A stretch of 64,000 nucleotides of DNA from Odontesthes bonariensis (GCF_027942865.1 NC_134516.1:26715038-26779037); one strand, 5' to 3'. Positions 10,581 through 23,870 are shown, counted from the stretch's first letter. Notes: generated by a model not told the origin, from the sequence alone. Numbers and translations are program-made.

Positions 10581-10938
10581 CAGCAATGGAATCACAAACC
10601 AGCTCTTTATAGATTCTGAAACAGAATCTGTTATTGTATTCCGACTTGTAAAATAGAACTATACTGTTTAGAGAAGACGCAGTTTATGAGCATGTCGTGG
10701 GATTGAGCTTCCCTGGTTTCTCTATATGACAACGGACACAAAACTACACACAGGGAACAGAGGCTTTTGACAGACACTAAGTTATCTGAGAGTCCCATTT
10801 TCAGCTGCAAAGAACAATCACATCAGGGAAGTCAACGTGCAGGCTCAACAGCAGCCTCTCAAGCCAGCTCTCTGGTAAAAATAGGGGAAACGTATGGTTC
10901 CAGCACCCATATAACATATATTTGTCACAGGGACTGTG

Positions 10939-11058
10939 GCTTACGGCCACACCGCCCTGAACACGCCCGATCTCGTCCGATCTCGGAAGCCAAGCAGGGT
11001 CGGGCCTGGTTAGTACTTGGATGGGAGACCGCTTGGGAATACCAGGTGCTGTAAGCTT
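10939..11058 (+). rRNA. 5S rRNA, plus type (unit 13)
   Basis: Plus-type consensus. Confidence 0.95.
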
Positions 11059-11354
11059 TTTTCTCTTCTCTCTGCGGCCTGCATGTAACATCTGACCATC
11101 ACCGTGTGCCACACAGACACCAGGAAGTTAACCAGCTTGGGCTGCTGCTGATTGGTTGGCAGACACCTCTGTTTCTGTTTGGCTCTCAGTCTCCATGTTG
11201 CTGATCCTGGATCTGCTGAGATGTCCCAGGCCATTGTTGGCTTTGATCCTCATACATTTAACTTTGTCCTCAGAAAGGACAAGTTCCAAAAAGTCAAACA
11301 GGGACTAGTTTTGCATTTGACGTAGCCAAACTGCATGCGCCTGGAGAAGCCAAA

Positions 11355-11474
11355 AGGCTTACAGCACCTGGTATTCCCAGGCGGTCTCCCATCCAAGTAC
11401 TAACCAGGCCCGACTCTGCTTGGCTTCTGAGATCTGACGAGATCAGGCGTGTTCAGGGTGGTGTGGCCGTAAGC
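11355..11474 (-). rRNA. 5S rRNA, minus type (unit 13)
   Basis: Minus-type consensus. Confidence 0.92.
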
Positions 11475-11832
11475 CAGCAATGGAATCACAAACCAGCTCT
11501 TTATAGATTCTGAAACAGAATCTGTTATTGTATTCCGACTTGTAAAATAGAACTATACTGTTTAGAGAAGACGCAGTTTATGAGCATGTCGTGGGATTGA
11601 GCTTCCCTGGTTTCTCTATATGACAACGGACACAAAACTACACACAGGGAACAGAGGCTTTTGAGAGACACTAAGTTATCTGAGAGTCCCATTTTCAGCT
11701 GCAAAGAACAATCACATCAGGGAAGTCAACGTGCAGGCTCAACAGCAGCCTCTCAAGCCAGCTCTCTGGTAAAAATAGGGGAAACGTATGGTTCCAGCAC
11801 CCATATAACATATATTTGTCACAGGGACTGTG

Positions 11833-11952
11833 GCTTACGGCCACACCGCCCTGAACACGCCCGATCTCGTCCGATCTCGGAAGCCAAGCAGGGTCGGGCC
11901 TGGTTAGTACTTGGATGGGAGACCGCTTGGGAATACCAGGTGCTGTAAGCTT
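11833..11952 (+). rRNA. 5S rRNA, plus type (unit 14)
   Basis: Plus-type consensus; GAGACAC spacer variant upstream, as in unit 8. Confidence 0.95.
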
Positions 11953-12248
11953 TTTTCTCTTCTCTCTGCGGCCTGCATGTAACATCTGACCATCACCGTG
12001 TGCCACACAGACACCAGGAAGTTAACCAGCTTGGGCTGCTGCTGATTGGTTGGCAGACACCTCTGTTTCTGTTTGGCTCTCAGTCTCCATGTTGCTGATC
12101 CTGGATCTGCTGAGATGTCCCAGGCCATTGTTGGCTTTGATCCTCATACATTTAACTTTGTCCTCAGAAAGGACAAGTTCCAAAAAGTCAAACAGGGACT
12201 AGTTTTGCATTTGACGTAGCCAAACTGCATGCGCCTGGAGAAGCCAAA

Positions 12249-12368
12249 AGGCTTACAGCACCTGGTATTCCCAGGCGGTCTCCCATCCAAGTACTAACCA
12301 GGCCCGACTCTGCTTGGCTTCTGAGATCTGACGAGATCAGGCGTGTTCAGGGTGGTGTGGCCGTAAGC
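12249..12368 (-). rRNA. 5S rRNA, minus type (unit 14)
   Basis: Minus-type consensus. Confidence 0.92.
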
Positions 12369-12726
12369 CAGCAATGGAATCACAAACCAGCTCTTTATAG
12401 ATTCTGAAACAGAATCTGTTATTGTATTCCGACTTGTAAAATAGAACTATACTGTTTAGAGAAGACGCAGTTTATGAGCATGTCGTGGGATTGAGCTTCC
12501 CTGGTTTCTCTATATGACAACGGACACAAAACTACACACAGGGAACAGAGGCTTTTGAGAGACACTAAGTTATCTGAGAGTCCCATTTTCAGCTGCAAAG
12601 AACAATCACATCAGGGAAGTCAACGTGCAGGCTCAACAGCAGCCTCTCAAGCCAGCTCTCTGGTAAAAATAGGGGAAACGTATGGTTCCAGCACCCATAT
12701 AACATATATTTGTCACAGGGACTGTG

Positions 12727-12846
12727 GCTTACGGCCACACCGCCCTGAACACGCCCGATCTCGTCCGATCTCGGAAGCCAAGCAGGGTCGGGCCTGGTTA
12801 GTACTTGGATGGGAGACCGCTTGGGAATACCAGGTGCTGTAAGCTT
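12727..12846 (+). rRNA. 5S rRNA, plus type (unit 15)
   Basis: Plus-type consensus; GAGACAC spacer variant upstream, as in unit 9. Confidence 0.95.
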
Positions 12847-13142
12847 TTTTCTCTTCTCTCTGCGGCCTGCATGTAACATCTGACCATCACCGTGTGCCAC
12901 ACAGACACCAGGAAGTTAACCAGCTTGGGCTGCTGCTGATTGGTTGGCAGACACCTCTGTTTCTGTTTGGCTCTCAGTCTCCATGTTGCTGATCCTGGAT
13001 CTGCTGAGATGTCCCAGGCCATTGTTGGCTTTGATCCTCATACATTTAACTTTGTCCTCAGAAAGGACAAGTTCCAAAAAGTCAAACAGGGACTAGTTTT
13101 GCATTTGACGTAGCCAAACTGCATGCGCCTGGAGAAGCCAAA

Positions 13143-13262
13143 AGGCTTACAGCACCTGGTATTCCCAGGCGGTCTCCCATCCAAGTACTAACCAGGCCCG
13201 ACTCTGCTTGGCTTCTGAGATCTGACGAGATCAGGCGTGTTCAGGGTGGTGTGGCCGTAAGC
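13143..13262 (-). rRNA. 5S rRNA, minus type (unit 15)
   Basis: Minus-type consensus. Confidence 0.92.
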
Positions 13263-13620
13263 CAGCAATGGAATCACAAACCAGCTCTTTATAGATTCTG
13301 AGACAGAATCTGTTATTGTATTCCGACTTGTAAAATAGAACTATACTGTTTAGAGAAGACGCAGTTTATGAGCATGTCGTGGGATTGAGCTTCCCTGGTT
13401 TCTCTATATGACAACGGACACAAAACTACACACAGGGAACAGAGGCTTTTGACAGACACTAAGTTATCTGAGAGTCCCATTTTCAGCTGCAAAGAACAAT
13501 CACATCAGGGAAGTCAACGTGCAGGCTCAACAGCAGCCTCTCAAGCCAGCTCTCTGGTAAAAATAGGGGAAACGTATGGTTCCAGCACCCATATAACATA
13601 TATTTGTCACAGGGACTGTG

Positions 13621-13740
13621 GCTTACGGCCACACCGCCCTGAACACGCCCGATCTCGTCCGATCTCGGAAGCCAAGCAGGGTCGGGCCTGGTTAGTACTT
13701 GGATGGGAGACCGCTTGGGAATACCAGGTGCTGTAAGCTT
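13621..13740 (+). rRNA. 5S rRNA, plus type (unit 16)
   Basis: Plus-type consensus. Confidence 0.95.
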
Positions 13741-14036
13741 TTTTCTCTTCTCTCTGCGGCCTGCATGTAACATCTGACCATCACCGTGTGCCACACAGAC
13801 ACCAGGAAGTTAACCAGCTTGGGCTGCTGCTGATTGGTTGGCAGACACCTCTGTTTCTGTTTGGCTCTCAGTCTCCATGTTGCTGATCCTGGATCTGCTG
13901 AGATGTCCCAGGCCATTGTTGGCTTTGATCCTCATACATTTAACTTTGTCCTCAGAAAGGACAAGTTCCAAAAAGTCAAACAGGGACTAGTTTTGCATTT
14001 GACGTAGCCAAACTGCATGCGCCTGGAGAAGCCAAA

Positions 14037-14156
14037 AGGCTTACAGCACCTGGTATTCCCAGGCGGTCTCCCATCCAAGTACTAACCAGGCCCGACTCTG
14101 CTTGGCTTCTGAGATCTGACGAGATCAGGCGTGTTCAGGGTGGTGTGGCCGTAAGC
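14037..14156 (-). rRNA. 5S rRNA, minus type (unit 16)
   Basis: Minus-type consensus. Confidence 0.92.
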
Positions 14157-14514
14157 CAGCAATGGAATCACAAACCAGCTCTTTATAGATTCTGAGACAG
14201 AATCTGTTATTGTATTCCGACTTGTAAAATAGAACTATACTGTTTAGAGAAGACGCAGTTTATGAGCATGTCGTGGGATTGAGCTTCCCTGGTTTCTCTA
14301 TATGACAACGGACACAAAACTACACACAGGGAACAGAGGCTTTTGAGAGACACTAAGTTATCTGAGAGTCCCATTTTCAGCTGCAGAGAACAATCACATC
14401 AGGGAAGTCAACGTGCAGGCTCAACAGCAGCCTCTCAAGCCAGCTCTCTGGTAAAAATAGGGGAAACGTATGGTTCCAGCACCCATATAACATATATTTG
14501 TCACAGGGACTGTG

Positions 14515-14634
14515 GCTTACGGCCACACCGCCCTGAACACGCCCGATCTCGTCCGATCTCGGAAGCCAAGCAGGGTCGGGCCTGGTTAGTACTTGGATGG
14601 GAGACCGCTTGGGAATACCAGGTGCTGTAAGCTT
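14515..14634 (+). rRNA. 5S rRNA, plus type (unit 17)
   Basis: Plus-type consensus; upstream spacer has GAGACAC plus CTGCAGAG in place of CTGCAAAG. Confidence 0.95.
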
Positions 14635-14930
14635 TTTTCTCTTCTCTCTGCGGCCTGCATGTAACATCTGACCATCACCGTGTGCCACACAGACACCAGG
14701 AAGTTAACCAGCTTGGGCTGCTGCTGATTGGTTGGCAGACACCTCTGTTTCTGTTTGGCTCTCAGTCTCCATGTTGCTGATCCTGGATCTGCTGAGATGT
14801 CCCAGGCCATTGTTGGCTTTGATCCTCATACATTTAACTTTGTCCTCAGAAAGGACAAGTTCCAAAAAGTCAAACAGGGACTAGTTTTGCATTTGACGTA
14901 GCCAAACTGCATGCGCCTGGAGAAGCCAAA

Positions 14931-15050
14931 AGGCTTACAGCACCTGGTATTCCCAGGCGGTCTCCCATCCAAGTACTAACCAGGCCCGACTCTGCTTGGC
15001 TTCTGAGATCTGACGAGATCAGGCGTGTTCAGGGTGGTGTGGCCGTAAGC
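14931..15050 (-). rRNA. 5S rRNA, minus type (unit 17)
   Basis: Minus-type consensus. Confidence 0.92.
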
Positions 15051-15408
15051 CAGCAATGGAATCACAAACCAGCTCTTTATAGATTCTGAAACAGAATCTG
15101 TTATTGTATTCCGACTTGTAAAATAGAACTATACTGTTTAGAGAAGACGCAGTTTATGAGCATGTCGTGGGATTGAGCTTCCCTGGTTTCTCTATATGAC
15201 AACGGACACAAAACTACACACAGGGAACAGAGGCTTTTGACAGACACTAAGTTATCTGAGAGTCCCATTTTCAGCTGCAAAGAACAATCACATCAGGGAA
15301 GTCAACGTGCAGGCTCAACAGCAGCCTCTCAAGCCAGCTCTCTGGTAAAAATAGGGGAAACGTATGGTTCCAGCACCCATATAACATATATTTGTCACAG
15401 GGACTGTG

Positions 15409-15528
15409 GCTTACGGCCACACCGCCCTGAACACGCCCGATCTCGTCCGATCTCGGAAGCCAAGCAGGGTCGGGCCTGGTTAGTACTTGGATGGGAGACC
15501 GCTTGGGAATACCAGGTGCTGTAAGCTT
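15409..15528 (+). rRNA. 5S rRNA, plus type (unit 18)
   Basis: Plus-type consensus. Confidence 0.95.
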
Positions 15529-15824
15529 TTTTCTCTTCTCTCTGCGGCCTGCATGTAACATCTGACCATCACCGTGTGCCACACAGACACCAGGAAGTTA
15601 ACCAGCTTGGGCTGCTGCTGATTGGTTGGCAGACACCTCTGTTTCTGTTTGGCTCTCAGTCTCCATGTTGCTGATCCTGGATCTGCTGAGATGTCCCAGG
15701 CCATTGTTGGCTTTGATCCTCATACATTTAACTTTGTCCTCAGAAAGGACAAGTTCCAAAAAGTCAAACAGGGACTAGTTTTGCATTTGACGTAGCCAAA
15801 CTGCATGCGCCTGGAGAAGCCAAA

Positions 15825-15944
15825 AGGCTTACAGCACCTGGTATTCCCAGGCGGTCTCCCATCCAAGTACTAACCAGGCCCGACTCTGCTTGGCTTCTGA
15901 GATCTGACGAGATCAGGCGTGTTCAGGGTGGTGTGGCCGTAAGC
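15825..15944 (-). rRNA. 5S rRNA, minus type (unit 18)
   Basis: Minus-type consensus. Confidence 0.92.
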
Positions 15945-16302
15945 CAGCAATGGAATCACAAACCAGCTCTTTATAGATTCTGAGACAGAATCTGTTATTG
16001 TATTCCGACTTGTAAAATAGAACTATACTGTTTAGAGAAGACGCAGTTTATGAGCATGTCGTGGGATTGAGCTTCCCTGGTTTCTCTATATGACAACGGA
16101 CACAAAACTACACACAGGGAACAGAGGCTTTTGACAGACACTAAGTTATCTGAGAGTCCCATTTTCAGCTGCAAAGAACAATCACATCAGGGAAGTCAAC
16201 GTGCAGGCTCAACAGCAGCCTCTCAAGCCAGCTCTCTGGTAAAAATAGGGGAAACGTATGGTTCCAGCACCCATATAACATATATTTGTCACAGGGATTG
16301 TG

Positions 16303-16422
16303 GCTTACGGCCACACCGCCCTGAACACGCCCGATCTCGTCCGATCTCGGAAGCCAAGCAGGGTCGGGCCTGGTTAGTACTTGGATGGGAGACCGCTTGG
16401 GAATACCAGGTGCTGTAAGCTT
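16303..16422 (+). rRNA. 5S rRNA, plus type (unit 19)
   Basis: Gene consensus; private C-to-T change at -5. Confidence 0.95.
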
Positions 16423-16718
16423 TTTTCTCTTCTCTCTGCGGCCTGCATGTAACATCTGACCATCACCGTGTGCCACACAGACACCAGGAAGTTAACCAGC
16501 TTGGGCTGCTGCTGATTGGTTGGCAGACACCTCTGTTTCTGTTTGGCTCTCAGTCTCCATGTTGCTGATCCTGGATCTGCTGAGATGTCCCAGGCCATTG
16601 TTGGCTTTGATCCTCATACATTTAACTTTGTCCTCAGAAAGGACAAGTTCCAAAAAGTCAAACAGGGACTAGTTTTGCATTTGACGTAGCCAAACTGCAT
16701 GCGCCTGGAGAAGCCAAA

Positions 16719-16838
16719 AGGCTTACAGCACCTGGTATTCCCAGGCGGTCTCCCATCCAAGTACTAACCAGGCCCGACTCTGCTTGGCTTCTGAGATCTG
16801 ACGAGATCAGGCGTGTTCAGGGTGGTGTGGCCGTAAGC
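16719..16838 (-). rRNA. 5S rRNA, minus type (unit 19)
   Basis: Minus-type consensus. Confidence 0.92.
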
Positions 16839-17196
16839 CAGCAATGGAATCACAAACCAGCTCTTTATAGATTCTGAAACAGAATCTGTTATTGTATTCC
16901 GACTTGTAAAATAGAACTATACTGTTTAGAGAAGACGCAGTTTATGAGCATGTCGTGGGATTGAGCTTCCCTGGTTTCTCTATATGACAACGGACACAAA
17001 ACTACACACAGGGAACAGAGGCTTTTGACAGACACTAAGTTATCTGAGAGTCCCATTTTCAGCTGCAAAGAACAATCACATCAGGGAAGTCAACGTGCAG
17101 GCTCAACAGCAGCCTCTCAAGCCAGCTCTCTGGTAAAAATAGGGGAAACGTATGGTTCCAGCACCCATATAACATATATTTGTCACAGGGACTGTG

Positions 17197-17316
17197 GCTT
17201 ACGGCCACACCGCCCTGAACACGCCCGATCTCGTCCGATCTCGGAAGCCAAGCAGGGTCGGGCCTGGTTAGTACTTGGATGGGAGACCGCTTGGGAATAC
17301 CAGGTGCTGTAAGCTT
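17197..17316 (+). rRNA. 5S rRNA, plus type (unit 20)
   Basis: Plus-type consensus. Confidence 0.95.
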
Positions 17317-17612
17317 TTTTCTCTTCTCTCTGCGGCCTGCATGTAACATCTGACCATCACCGTGTGCCACACAGACACCAGGAAGTTAACCAGCTTGGGC
17401 TGCTGCTGATTGGTTGGCAGACACCTCTGTTTCTGTTTGGCTCTCAGTCTCCATGTTGCTGATCCTGGATCTGCTGAGATGTCCCAGGCCATTGTTGGCT
17501 TTGATCCTCATACATTTAACTTTGTCCTCAGAAAGGACAAGTTCCAAAAAGTCAAACAGGGACTAGTTTTGCATTTGACGTAGCCAAACTGCATGCGCCT
17601 GGAGAAGCCAAA

Positions 17613-17732
17613 AGGCTTACAGCACCTGGTATTCCCAGGCGGTCTCCCATCCAAGTACTAACCAGGCCCGACTCTGCTTGGCTTCTGAGATCTGACGAGA
17701 TCAGGCGTGTTCAGGGTGGTGTGGCCGTAAGC
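17613..17732 (-). rRNA. 5S rRNA, minus type (unit 20)
   Basis: Minus-type consensus. Confidence 0.92.
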
Positions 17733-18090
17733 CAGCAATGGAATCACAAACCAGCTCTTTATAGATTCTGAGACAGAATCTGTTATTGTATTCCGACTTG
17801 TAAAATAGAACTATACTGTTTAGAGAAGACGCAGTTTATGAGCATGTCGTGGGATTGAGCTTCCCTGGTTTCTCTATATGACAACGGACACAAAACTACA
17901 CACAGGGAACAGAGGCTTTTGACAGACACTAAGTTATCTGAGAGTCCCATTTTCAGCTGCAAAGAACAATCACATCAGGGAAGTCAACGTGCAGGCTCAA
18001 CAGCAGCCTCTCAAGCCAGCTCTCTGGTAAAAATAGGGGAAACGTATGGTTCCAGCACCCATATAACATATATTTGTCACAGGGACTGTG

Positions 18091-18210
18091 GCTTACGGCC
18101 ACACCGCCCTGAACACGCCCGATCTCGTCCGATCTCGGAAGCCAAGCAGGGTCGGGCCTGGTTAGTACTTGGATGGGAGACCGCTTGGGAATACCAGGTG
18201 CTGTAAGCTT
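18091..18210 (+). rRNA. 5S rRNA, plus type (unit 21)
   Basis: Plus-type consensus. Confidence 0.95.
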
Positions 18211-18506
18211 TTTTCTCTTCTCTCTGCGGCCTGCATGTAACATCTGACCATCACCGTGTGCCACACAGACACCAGGAAGTTAACCAGCTTGGGCTGCTGC
18301 TGATTGGTTGGCAGACACCTCTGTTTCTGTTTGGCTCTCAGTCTCCATGTTGCTGATCCTGGATCTGCTGAGATGTCCCAGGCCATTGTTGGCTTTGATC
18401 CTCATACATTTAACTTTGTCCTCAGAAAGGACAAGTTCCAAAAAGTCAAACAGGGACTAGTTTTGCATTTGACGTAGCCAAACTGCATGCGCCTGGAGAA
18501 GCCAAA

Positions 18507-18626
18507 AGGCTTACAGCACCTGGTATTCCCAGGCGGTCTCCCATCCAAGTACTAACCAGGCCCGACTCTGCTTGGCTTCTGAGATCTGACGAGATCAGGC
18601 GTGTTCAGGGTGGTGTGGCCGTAAGC
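18507..18626 (-). rRNA. 5S rRNA, minus type (unit 21)
   Basis: Minus-type consensus. Confidence 0.92.
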
Positions 18627-18984
18627 CAGCAATGGAATCACAAACCAGCTCTTTATAGATTCTGAAACAGAATCTGTTATTGTATTCCCACTTGTAAAAT
18701 AGAACTATACTGTTTAGAGAAGACGCAGTTTATGAGCATGTCGTGGGATTGAGCTTCCCTGGTTTCTCTATATGACAACGGACACAAAACTACACACAGG
18801 GAACAGAGGCTTTTGACAGGCACTAAGTTATCTGAGAGTCCCATTTTCAGCTGCAAAGAACAATCACATCAGGGAAGTCAACGTGCAGGCTCAACAGCAG
18901 CCTCTCAAGCCAGCTCTCTGGTAAAAATAGGGGAAACGTATGGTTCCAGCACCCATATAACATATATTTGTCACAGGGACTGTG

Positions 18985-19104
18985 GCTTACGGCCACACCG
19001 CCCTGAACACGCCCGATCTCGTCCGATCTCGGAAGCCAAGCAGGGTCTGGCCTGGTTAGTACTTGGATGGGAGACCGCTTGGGAATACCAGGTGCTGTAA
19101 GCTT
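18985..19104 (+). rRNA. 5S rRNA, plus type, T64 variant (unit 22)
   Basis: G64 is T, at the 3' edge of the A box and in helix II. Confidence 0.93.
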
Positions 19105-19400
19105 TTTTCTCTTCTCTCTGCGGCCTGCATGTAACATCTGACCATCACCGTGTGCCACACAGACACCAGGAAGTTAACCAGCTTGGGCTGCTGCTGATTG
19201 GTTGGCAGACACCTCTGTTTCTGTTTGGCTCTCAGTCTCCATGTTGCTGATCCTGGATCTGCTGAGATGTCCCAGGCCATTGTTGGCTTTGATCCTCATA
19301 CATTTAACTTTGTCCTCAGAAAGGACAAGTTCCAAAAAGTCAAACAGGGACTAGTTTTGCATTTGACGTAGCCAAACTGCATGCGCCTGGAGAAGCCAAA

Positions 19401-19520
19401 AGGCTTACAGCACCTGGTATTCCCAGGCGGTCTCCCATCCAAGTACTAACCAGGCCCGACTCTGCTTGGCTTCTGAGATCTGACGAGATCAGGCGTGTTC
19501 AGGGTGGTGTGGCCGTAAGC
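19401..19520 (-). rRNA. 5S rRNA, minus type (unit 22)
   Basis: Minus-type consensus. Confidence 0.92.
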
Positions 19521-19878
19521 CAGCAATGGAATCACAAACCAGCTCTTTATAGATTCTGAAACAGAATCTGTTATTGTATTCCGACTTGTAAAATAGAACT
19601 ATACTGTTTAGAGAAGACGCAGTTTATGAGCATGTCGTGGGATTGAGCTTCCCTGGTTTCTCTATATGACAACGGACACAAAACTACACACAGGGAACAG
19701 AGGCTTTTGACAGACACTAAGTTATCTGAGAGTCCCATTTTCAGCTGCAAAGAACAATCACATCAGGGAAGTCAACGTGCAGGCTCAACAGCAGCCTCTC
19801 AAGCCAGCTCTCTGGTAAAAATAGGGGAAACGTATGGTTCCAGCACCCATATAACATATATTTGTCACAGGGACTGTG

Positions 19879-19998
19879 GCTTACGGCCACACCGCCCTGA
19901 ACACGCCCGATCTCGTCCGATCTCGGAAGCCAAGCAGGGTCGGGCCTGGTTAGTACTTGGATGGGAGACCGCTTGGGAATACCAGGTGCTGTAAGCTT
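19879..19998 (+). rRNA. 5S rRNA, plus type (unit 23)
   Basis: Plus-type consensus. Confidence 0.95.
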
Positions 19999-20294
19999 TT
20001 TTCTCTTCTCTCTGCGGCCTGCATGTAACATCTGACCATCACCGTGTGCCACACAGACACCAGGAAGTTAACCAGCTTGGGCTGCTGCTGATTGGTTGGC
20101 AGACACCTCTGTTTCTGTTTGGCTCTCAGTCTCCATGTTGCTGATCCTGGATCTGCTGAGATGTCCCAGGCCATTGTTGGCTTTGATCCTCATACATTTA
20201 ACTTTGTCCTCAGAAAGGACAAGTTCCAAAAAGTCAAACAGGGACTAGTTTTGCATTTGACGTAGCCAAACTGCATGCGCCTGGAGAAGCCAAA

Positions 20295-20414
20295 AGGCTT
20301 ACAGCACCTGATATTCCCAGGCGGTCTCCCATCCAAGTACTAACCAGGCCCGACTCTGCTTGGCTTCTGAGATCTGACGAGATCAGGCGTGTTCAGGGTG
20401 GTGTGGCCGTAAGC
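20295..20414 (-). rRNA. 5S rRNA, minus type, T104 variant (unit 23)
   Basis: C104 is T; G71-U104 wobble expected in helix V. Confidence 0.92.
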
Positions 20415-20772
20415 CAGCAATGGAATCACAAACCAGCTCTTTATAGATTCTGAGACAGAATCTGTTATTGTATTCCGACTTGTAAAATAGAACTATACTG
20501 TTTAGAGAAGACGCAGTTTATGAGCATGTCGTGGGATTGAGCTTCCCTGGTTTCTCTATATGACAACGGACACAAAACTACACACAGGGAACAGAGGCTT
20601 TTGAGAGACACTAAGTTATCTGAGAGTCCCATTTTCAGCTGCAGAGAACAATCACATCAGGGAAGTCAACGTGCAGGCTCAACAGCAGCCTCTCAAGCCA
20701 GCTCTCTGGTAAAAATAGGGGAAACGTATGGTTCCAGCACCCATATAACATATATTTGTCACAGGGACTGTG

Positions 20773-20892
20773 GCTTACGGCCACACCGCCCTGAACACGC
20801 CCGATCTCGTCCGATCTCGGAAGCCAAGCAGGGTCGGGCCTGGTTAGTACTTGGATGGGAGACCGCTTGGGAATACCAGGTGCTGTAAGCTT
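20773..20892 (+). rRNA. 5S rRNA, plus type (unit 24)
   Basis: Plus-type consensus; GAGACAC and CTGCAGAG spacer variants upstream. Confidence 0.95.
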
Positions 20893-21188
20893 TTTTCTCT
20901 TCTCTCTGCGGCCTGCATGTAACATCTGACCATCACCGTGTGCCACACAGACACCAGGAAGTTAACCAGCTTGGGCTGCTGCTGATTGGTTGGCAGACAC
21001 CTCTGTTTCTGTTTGGCTCTCAGTCTCCATGTTGCTGATCCTGGATCTGCTGAGATGTCCCAGGCCATTGTTGGCTTTGATCCTCATACATTTAACTTTG
21101 TCCTCAGAAAGGACAAGTTCCAAAAAGTCAAACAGGGACTAGTTTTGCATTTGACGTAGCCAAACTGCATGCGCCTGGAGAAGCCAAA

Positions 21189-21308
21189 AGGCTTACAGCA
21201 CCTGGTATTCCCAGGCGGTCTCCCATCCAAGTACTAACCAGGCCCGACTCTGCTTGGCTTCTGAGATCTGACGAGATCAGGCGTGTTCAGGGTGGTGTGG
21301 CCGTAAGC
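21189..21308 (-). rRNA. 5S rRNA, minus type (unit 24)
   Basis: Minus-type consensus. Confidence 0.92.
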
Positions 21309-21666
21309 CAGCAATGGAATCACAAACCAGCTCTTTATAGATTCTGAAACAGAATCTGTTATTGTATTCCGACTTGTAAAATAGAACTATACTGTTTAGA
21401 GAAGACGCAGTTTATGAGCATGTCGTGGGATTGAGCTTCCCTGGTTTCTCTATATGACAACGGACACAAAACTACACACAGGGAACAGAGGCTTTTGACA
21501 GACACTAAGTTATCTGAGAGTCCCATTTTCAGCTGCAAAGAACAATCACATCAGGGAAGTCAACGTGCAGGCTCAACAGCAGCCTCTCAAGCCAGCTCTC
21601 TGGTAAAAATAGGGGAAACGTATGGTTCCAGCACCCATATAACATATATTTGTCACAGGGACTGTG

Positions 21667-21786
21667 GCTTACGGCCACACCGCCCTGAACACACCCGATC
21701 TCGTCCGATCTCGGAAGCCAAGCAGGGTCGGGCCTGGTTAGTACTTGGATGGGAGACCGCTTGGGAATACCAGGTGCTGTAAGCTT
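21667..21786 (+). rRNA. 5S rRNA, plus type, A27 variant (unit 25)
   Basis: G27 is A, at the base of helix III; private to this copy. Confidence 0.93.
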
Positions 21787-22082
21787 TTTTCTCTTCTCTC
21801 TGCGGCCTGCATGTAACATCTGACCATCACCGTGTGCCACACAGACACCAGGAAGTTAACCAGCTTGGGCTGCTGCTGATTGGTTGGCAGACACCTCTGT
21901 TTCTGTTTGGCTCTCAGTCTCCATGTTGCTGATCCTGGATCTGCTGAGATGTCCCAGGCCATTGTTGGCTTTGATCCTCATACATTTAACTTTGTCCTCA
22001 GAAAGGACAAGTTCCAAAAAGTCAAACAGGGACTAGTTTTGCATTTGACGTAGCCAAACTGCATGCGCCTGGAGAAGCCAAA

Positions 22083-22202
22083 AGGCTTACAGCACCTGGT
22101 ATTCCCAGGCGGTCTCCCATCCAAGTACTAACCAGGCCCGACTCTGCTTGGCTTCTGAGATCTGACGAGATCAGGCGTGTTCAGGGTGGTGTGGCCGTAA
22201 GC
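22083..22202 (-). rRNA. 5S rRNA, minus type (unit 25)
   Basis: Minus-type consensus. Confidence 0.92.
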
Positions 22203-22560
22203 CAGCAATGGAATCACAAACCAGCTCTTTATAGATTCTGAGACAGAATCTGTTATTGTATTCCGACTTGTAAAATAGAACTATACTGTTTAGAGAAGAC
22301 GCAGTTTATGAGCATGTCGTGGGATTGAGCTTCCCTGGTTTCTCTATATGACAACGGACACAAAACTACACACAGGGAACAGAGGCTTTTGACAGACACT
22401 AAGTTATCTGAGAGTCCCATTTTCAGCTGCAAAGAACAATCACATCAGGGAAGTCAACGTGCAGGCTCAACAGCAGCCTCTCAAGCCAGCTCTCTGGTAA
22501 AAATAGGGGAAACGTATGGTTCCAGCACCCATATAACATATATTTGTCACAGGGACTGTG

Positions 22561-22680
22561 GCTTACGGCCACACCGCCCTGAACACGCCCGATCTCGTCC
22601 GATCTCGGAAGCCAAGCAGGGTCGGGCCTGGTTAGTACTTGGATGGGAGACCGCTTGGGAATACCAGGTGCTGTAAGCTT
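22561..22680 (+). rRNA. 5S rRNA, plus type (unit 26)
   Basis: Plus-type consensus. Confidence 0.95.
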
Positions 22681-22976
22681 TTTTCTCTTCTCTCTGCGGC
22701 CTGCATGTAACATCTGACCATCACCGTGTGCCACACAGACACCAGGAAGTTAACCAGCTTGGGCTGCTGCTGATTGGTTGGCAGACACCTCTGTTTCTGT
22801 TTGGCTCTCAGTCTCCATGTTGCTGATCCTGGATCTGCTGAGATGTCCCAGGCCATTGTTGGCTTTGATCCTCATACATTTAACTTTGTCCTCAGAAAGG
22901 ACAAGTTCCAAAAAGTCAAACAGGGACTAGTTTTGCATTTGACGTAGCCAAACTGCATGCGCCTGGAGAAGCCAAA

Positions 22977-23096
22977 AGGCTTACAGCACCTGATATTCCC
23001 AGGCGGTCTCCCATCCAAGTACTAACCAGGCCCGACTCTGCTTGGCTTCTGAGATCTGACGAGATCAGGCGTGTTCAGGGTGGTGTGGCCGTAAGC
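22977..23096 (-). rRNA. 5S rRNA, minus type, T104 variant (unit 26)
   Basis: C104 is T, as in unit 23 three units earlier. Confidence 0.92.
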
Positions 23097-23454
23097 CAGC
23101 AATGGAATCACAAACCAGCTCTTTATAGATTCTGAGACAGAATCTGTTATTGTATTCCGACTTGTAAAATAGAACTATACTGTTTAGAGAAGACGCAGTT
23201 TATGAGCATGTCGTGGGATTGAGCTTCCCTGGTTTCTCTATATGACAACGGACACAAAACTACACACAGGGAACAGAGGCTTTTGAGAGACACTAAGTTA
23301 TCTGAGAGTCCCATTTTCAGCTGCAGAGAACAATCACATCAGGGAAGTCAACGTGCAGGCTCAACAGCAGCCTCTCAAGCCAGCTCTCTGGTAAAAATAG
23401 GGGAAACGTATGGTTCCAGCACCCATATAACATATATTTGTCACAGGGACTGTG

Positions 23455-23574
23455 GCTTACGGCCACACCGCCCTGAACACGCCCGATCTCGTCCGATCTC
23501 GGAAGCCAAGCAGGGTCGGGCCTGGTTAGTACTTGGATGGGAGACCGCTTGGGAATACCAGGTGCTGTAAGCTT
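23455..23574 (+). rRNA. 5S rRNA, plus type (unit 27)
   Basis: Plus-type consensus; GAGACAC and CTGCAGAG spacer variants upstream, as in unit 24. Confidence 0.95.
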
Positions 23575-23870
23575 TTTTCTCTTCTCTCTGCGGCCTGCAT
23601 GTAACATCTGACCATCACCGTGTGCCACACAGACACCAGGAAGTTAACCAGCTTGGGCTGCTGCTGATTGGTTGGCAGACACCTCTGTTTCTGTTTGGCT
23701 CTCAGTCTCCATGTTGCTGATCCTGGATCTGCTGAGATGTCCCAGGCCATTGTTGGCTTTGATCCTCATACATTTAACTTTGTCCTCAGAAAGGACAAGT
23801 TCCAAAAAGTCAAACAGGGACTAGTTTTGCATTTGACGTAGCCAAACTGCATGCGCCTGGAGAAGCCAAA